From Candidatus Latescibacterota bacterium (lineage in GTDB: Bacteria; Eisenbacteria; RBG-16-71-46; SZUA-252), in assembly GCA_016207265.1 (NCBI GenBank), contig JACQPZ010000218.1, forward strand, positions 1 to 6,947: a stretch of DNA of 6,947 nt. The letters run 5' to 3'. Within the stretch, counting starts at the first letter, position 1. Each line of letters begins with the position of its first letter. This document shows positions 6,676 to 6,947 of the stretch, one piece after another. The notes under the pieces are model-generated. The model worked only from the letters and a program-made list of their open reading frames with translations. It was not told the origin of the DNA and made no database searches. The position numbers and the translations under genes were made by a program.

Positions 6676-6947
6676 GGCTCTCGGGTTCACGCTCGCCGCC
6701 GTCGCGATTGCTCTGACGGCGGCTTCATCCACGGGGGCCGAGCCCCGCGCGGGCGCGGAACCCCGCGCGGGCGCCGAAACCCGCTTGGTCGCCGAGACCC
6801 GCGCATGGACCCCGCTCGCCGATCTCTACGCGGCCCGGCAGCTCGCAAGCGACCCGCTGGCGCATGCGGTCCAGCCCCCGCCCGAGGCGGAGCCTCAAGC
6901 CGCCGCCGCGACGGAAGAGGGAGCCCCGGGATCCAAGAATCCCCGTA
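6641..6947 (+). CDS. Exported protein, 3' partial; possible second DUF5683-like protein
   Basis: The frame from ATG 6641 stays open to the window end (102 codons). It begins inside the preceding gene, overlapping it by 35 bases in another frame. Residues 1-32 look like a Sec signal peptide: basic MPSAWKSPSACR, core ALGFTLAAVAIALTAA, cut near STGA. Residues 33-56 are four copies of a six-residue repeat (AEPRAG, AEPRAG, AETRLV, AETRAW). Then come LADLYAARQLASD, a Pro-rich run (VQPPPEAEPQ) and a basic end, GSKNPR. The order signal, A-x-R/S-D helix, PPP-rich linker and basic patch matches the region ahead of the membrane core in the DUF5683-like gene before it (AQRAISDSIVPPPP, then EKRRS). This suggests a tandem paralogue, but the diagnostic PGxGxxYxG core would lie beyond the window, so the family is inferred only. 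Confidence 0.65.
   Translation, partial: MPSAWKSPSACRALGFTLAAVAIALTAASSTGAEPRAGAEPRAGAETRLVAETRAWTPLADLYAARQLASDPLAHAVQPPPEAEPQAAAATEEGAPGSKNPR
6737..6808 (+). repeat. Four tandem 18-bp units, in frame
   Basis: Units at 6737-6754, 6755-6772, 6773-6790 and 6791-6808. The first two differ at only three bases and encode the same AEPRAG; the last two have diverged (AETRLV, AETRAW). Each of the first two contains the 10-bp palindrome CCCGCGCGGG (6744-6753 and 6762-6771). The unit is a multiple of three, so copy-number change keeps the reading frame. It lies just after the signal peptide of the last gene. Confidence 0.8.

Noticed and set aside
5836..6732. A 298-codon open frame on the - strand opposite the DUF5683-like gene
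   Set aside because: The + strand frame has a signal peptide, a family motif and a promoter; the - strand product shows none of these.
6743..6772. Repeated CCCGCGCGGG palindromes considered as CRISPR or a regulator-binding array
   Set aside because: The spacing equals the 18-bp coding repeat, there are no unique spacers, and the sequence is explained by repeated codons for AEPRAG.

Overview
The window is GC-rich (roughly two thirds G+C by eye) and every supported gene lies on the + strand. The gene families are a gingipain-type C25 protease (PorU-like), a PorV/PorQ outer-membrane barrel, an M6 metalloprotease with FG-GAP-like repeats and a FlgD/type IX-like C-terminal domain, and DUF5683-like membrane proteins. 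This set is typical of the Fibrobacterota-Chlorobiota-Bacteroidota (FCB) superphylum. The high GC and Arg/Ala-rich proteins fit a high-GC FCB lineage such as Candidatus Eisenbacteria or a relative better than Bacteroidota itself. The lineage is inferred from gene content only; no rRNA or marker gene is present.

Layout. (1) 1-1359: 3' part of a PorU-like C25 cysteine protease, entering the window just before its catalytic Cys and ending in a FlgD-like C-terminal domain. (2) 1360-1459: the only sizeable intergenic gap, with a good sigma-70-type promoter, a terminator-like hairpin with a T-tract, and a strong Shine-Dalgarno site. (3) 1460-2425: PorV/PorQ-family beta-barrel. (4) 2431-5823: a 1130-residue secreted M6 metalloprotease, starting 5 bases after porV with GTG and no visible Shine-Dalgarno. 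(5) about 5848-6675: DUF5683-like membrane protein behind a near-consensus promoter that overlaps the end of the protease gene. (6) 6641-6947: start of a further exported protein that overlaps the previous gene by 35 bases and may be a tandem paralogue of it. It opens with a fourfold 18-bp repeat. No stretch over 300 bases lacks a gene.

How the genes may work together. In Bacteroidota, PorU (the sortase that removes or replaces the C-terminal signal of cargo) and PorV (the barrel that carries cargo and holds PorU at the surface) form the attachment complex of the type IX secretion system (T9SS). Here a PorU-like and a PorV-like gene are adjacent, and the next gene, apparently co-transcribed with porV, encodes a protease whose C-terminus looks like a T9SS/FlgD-type sorting domain. 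The simplest reading is a compact export-and-anchoring module with its own cargo. Whether a true type IX motor (PorK/L/M/N, SprA) exists in this genome cannot be seen from the window.
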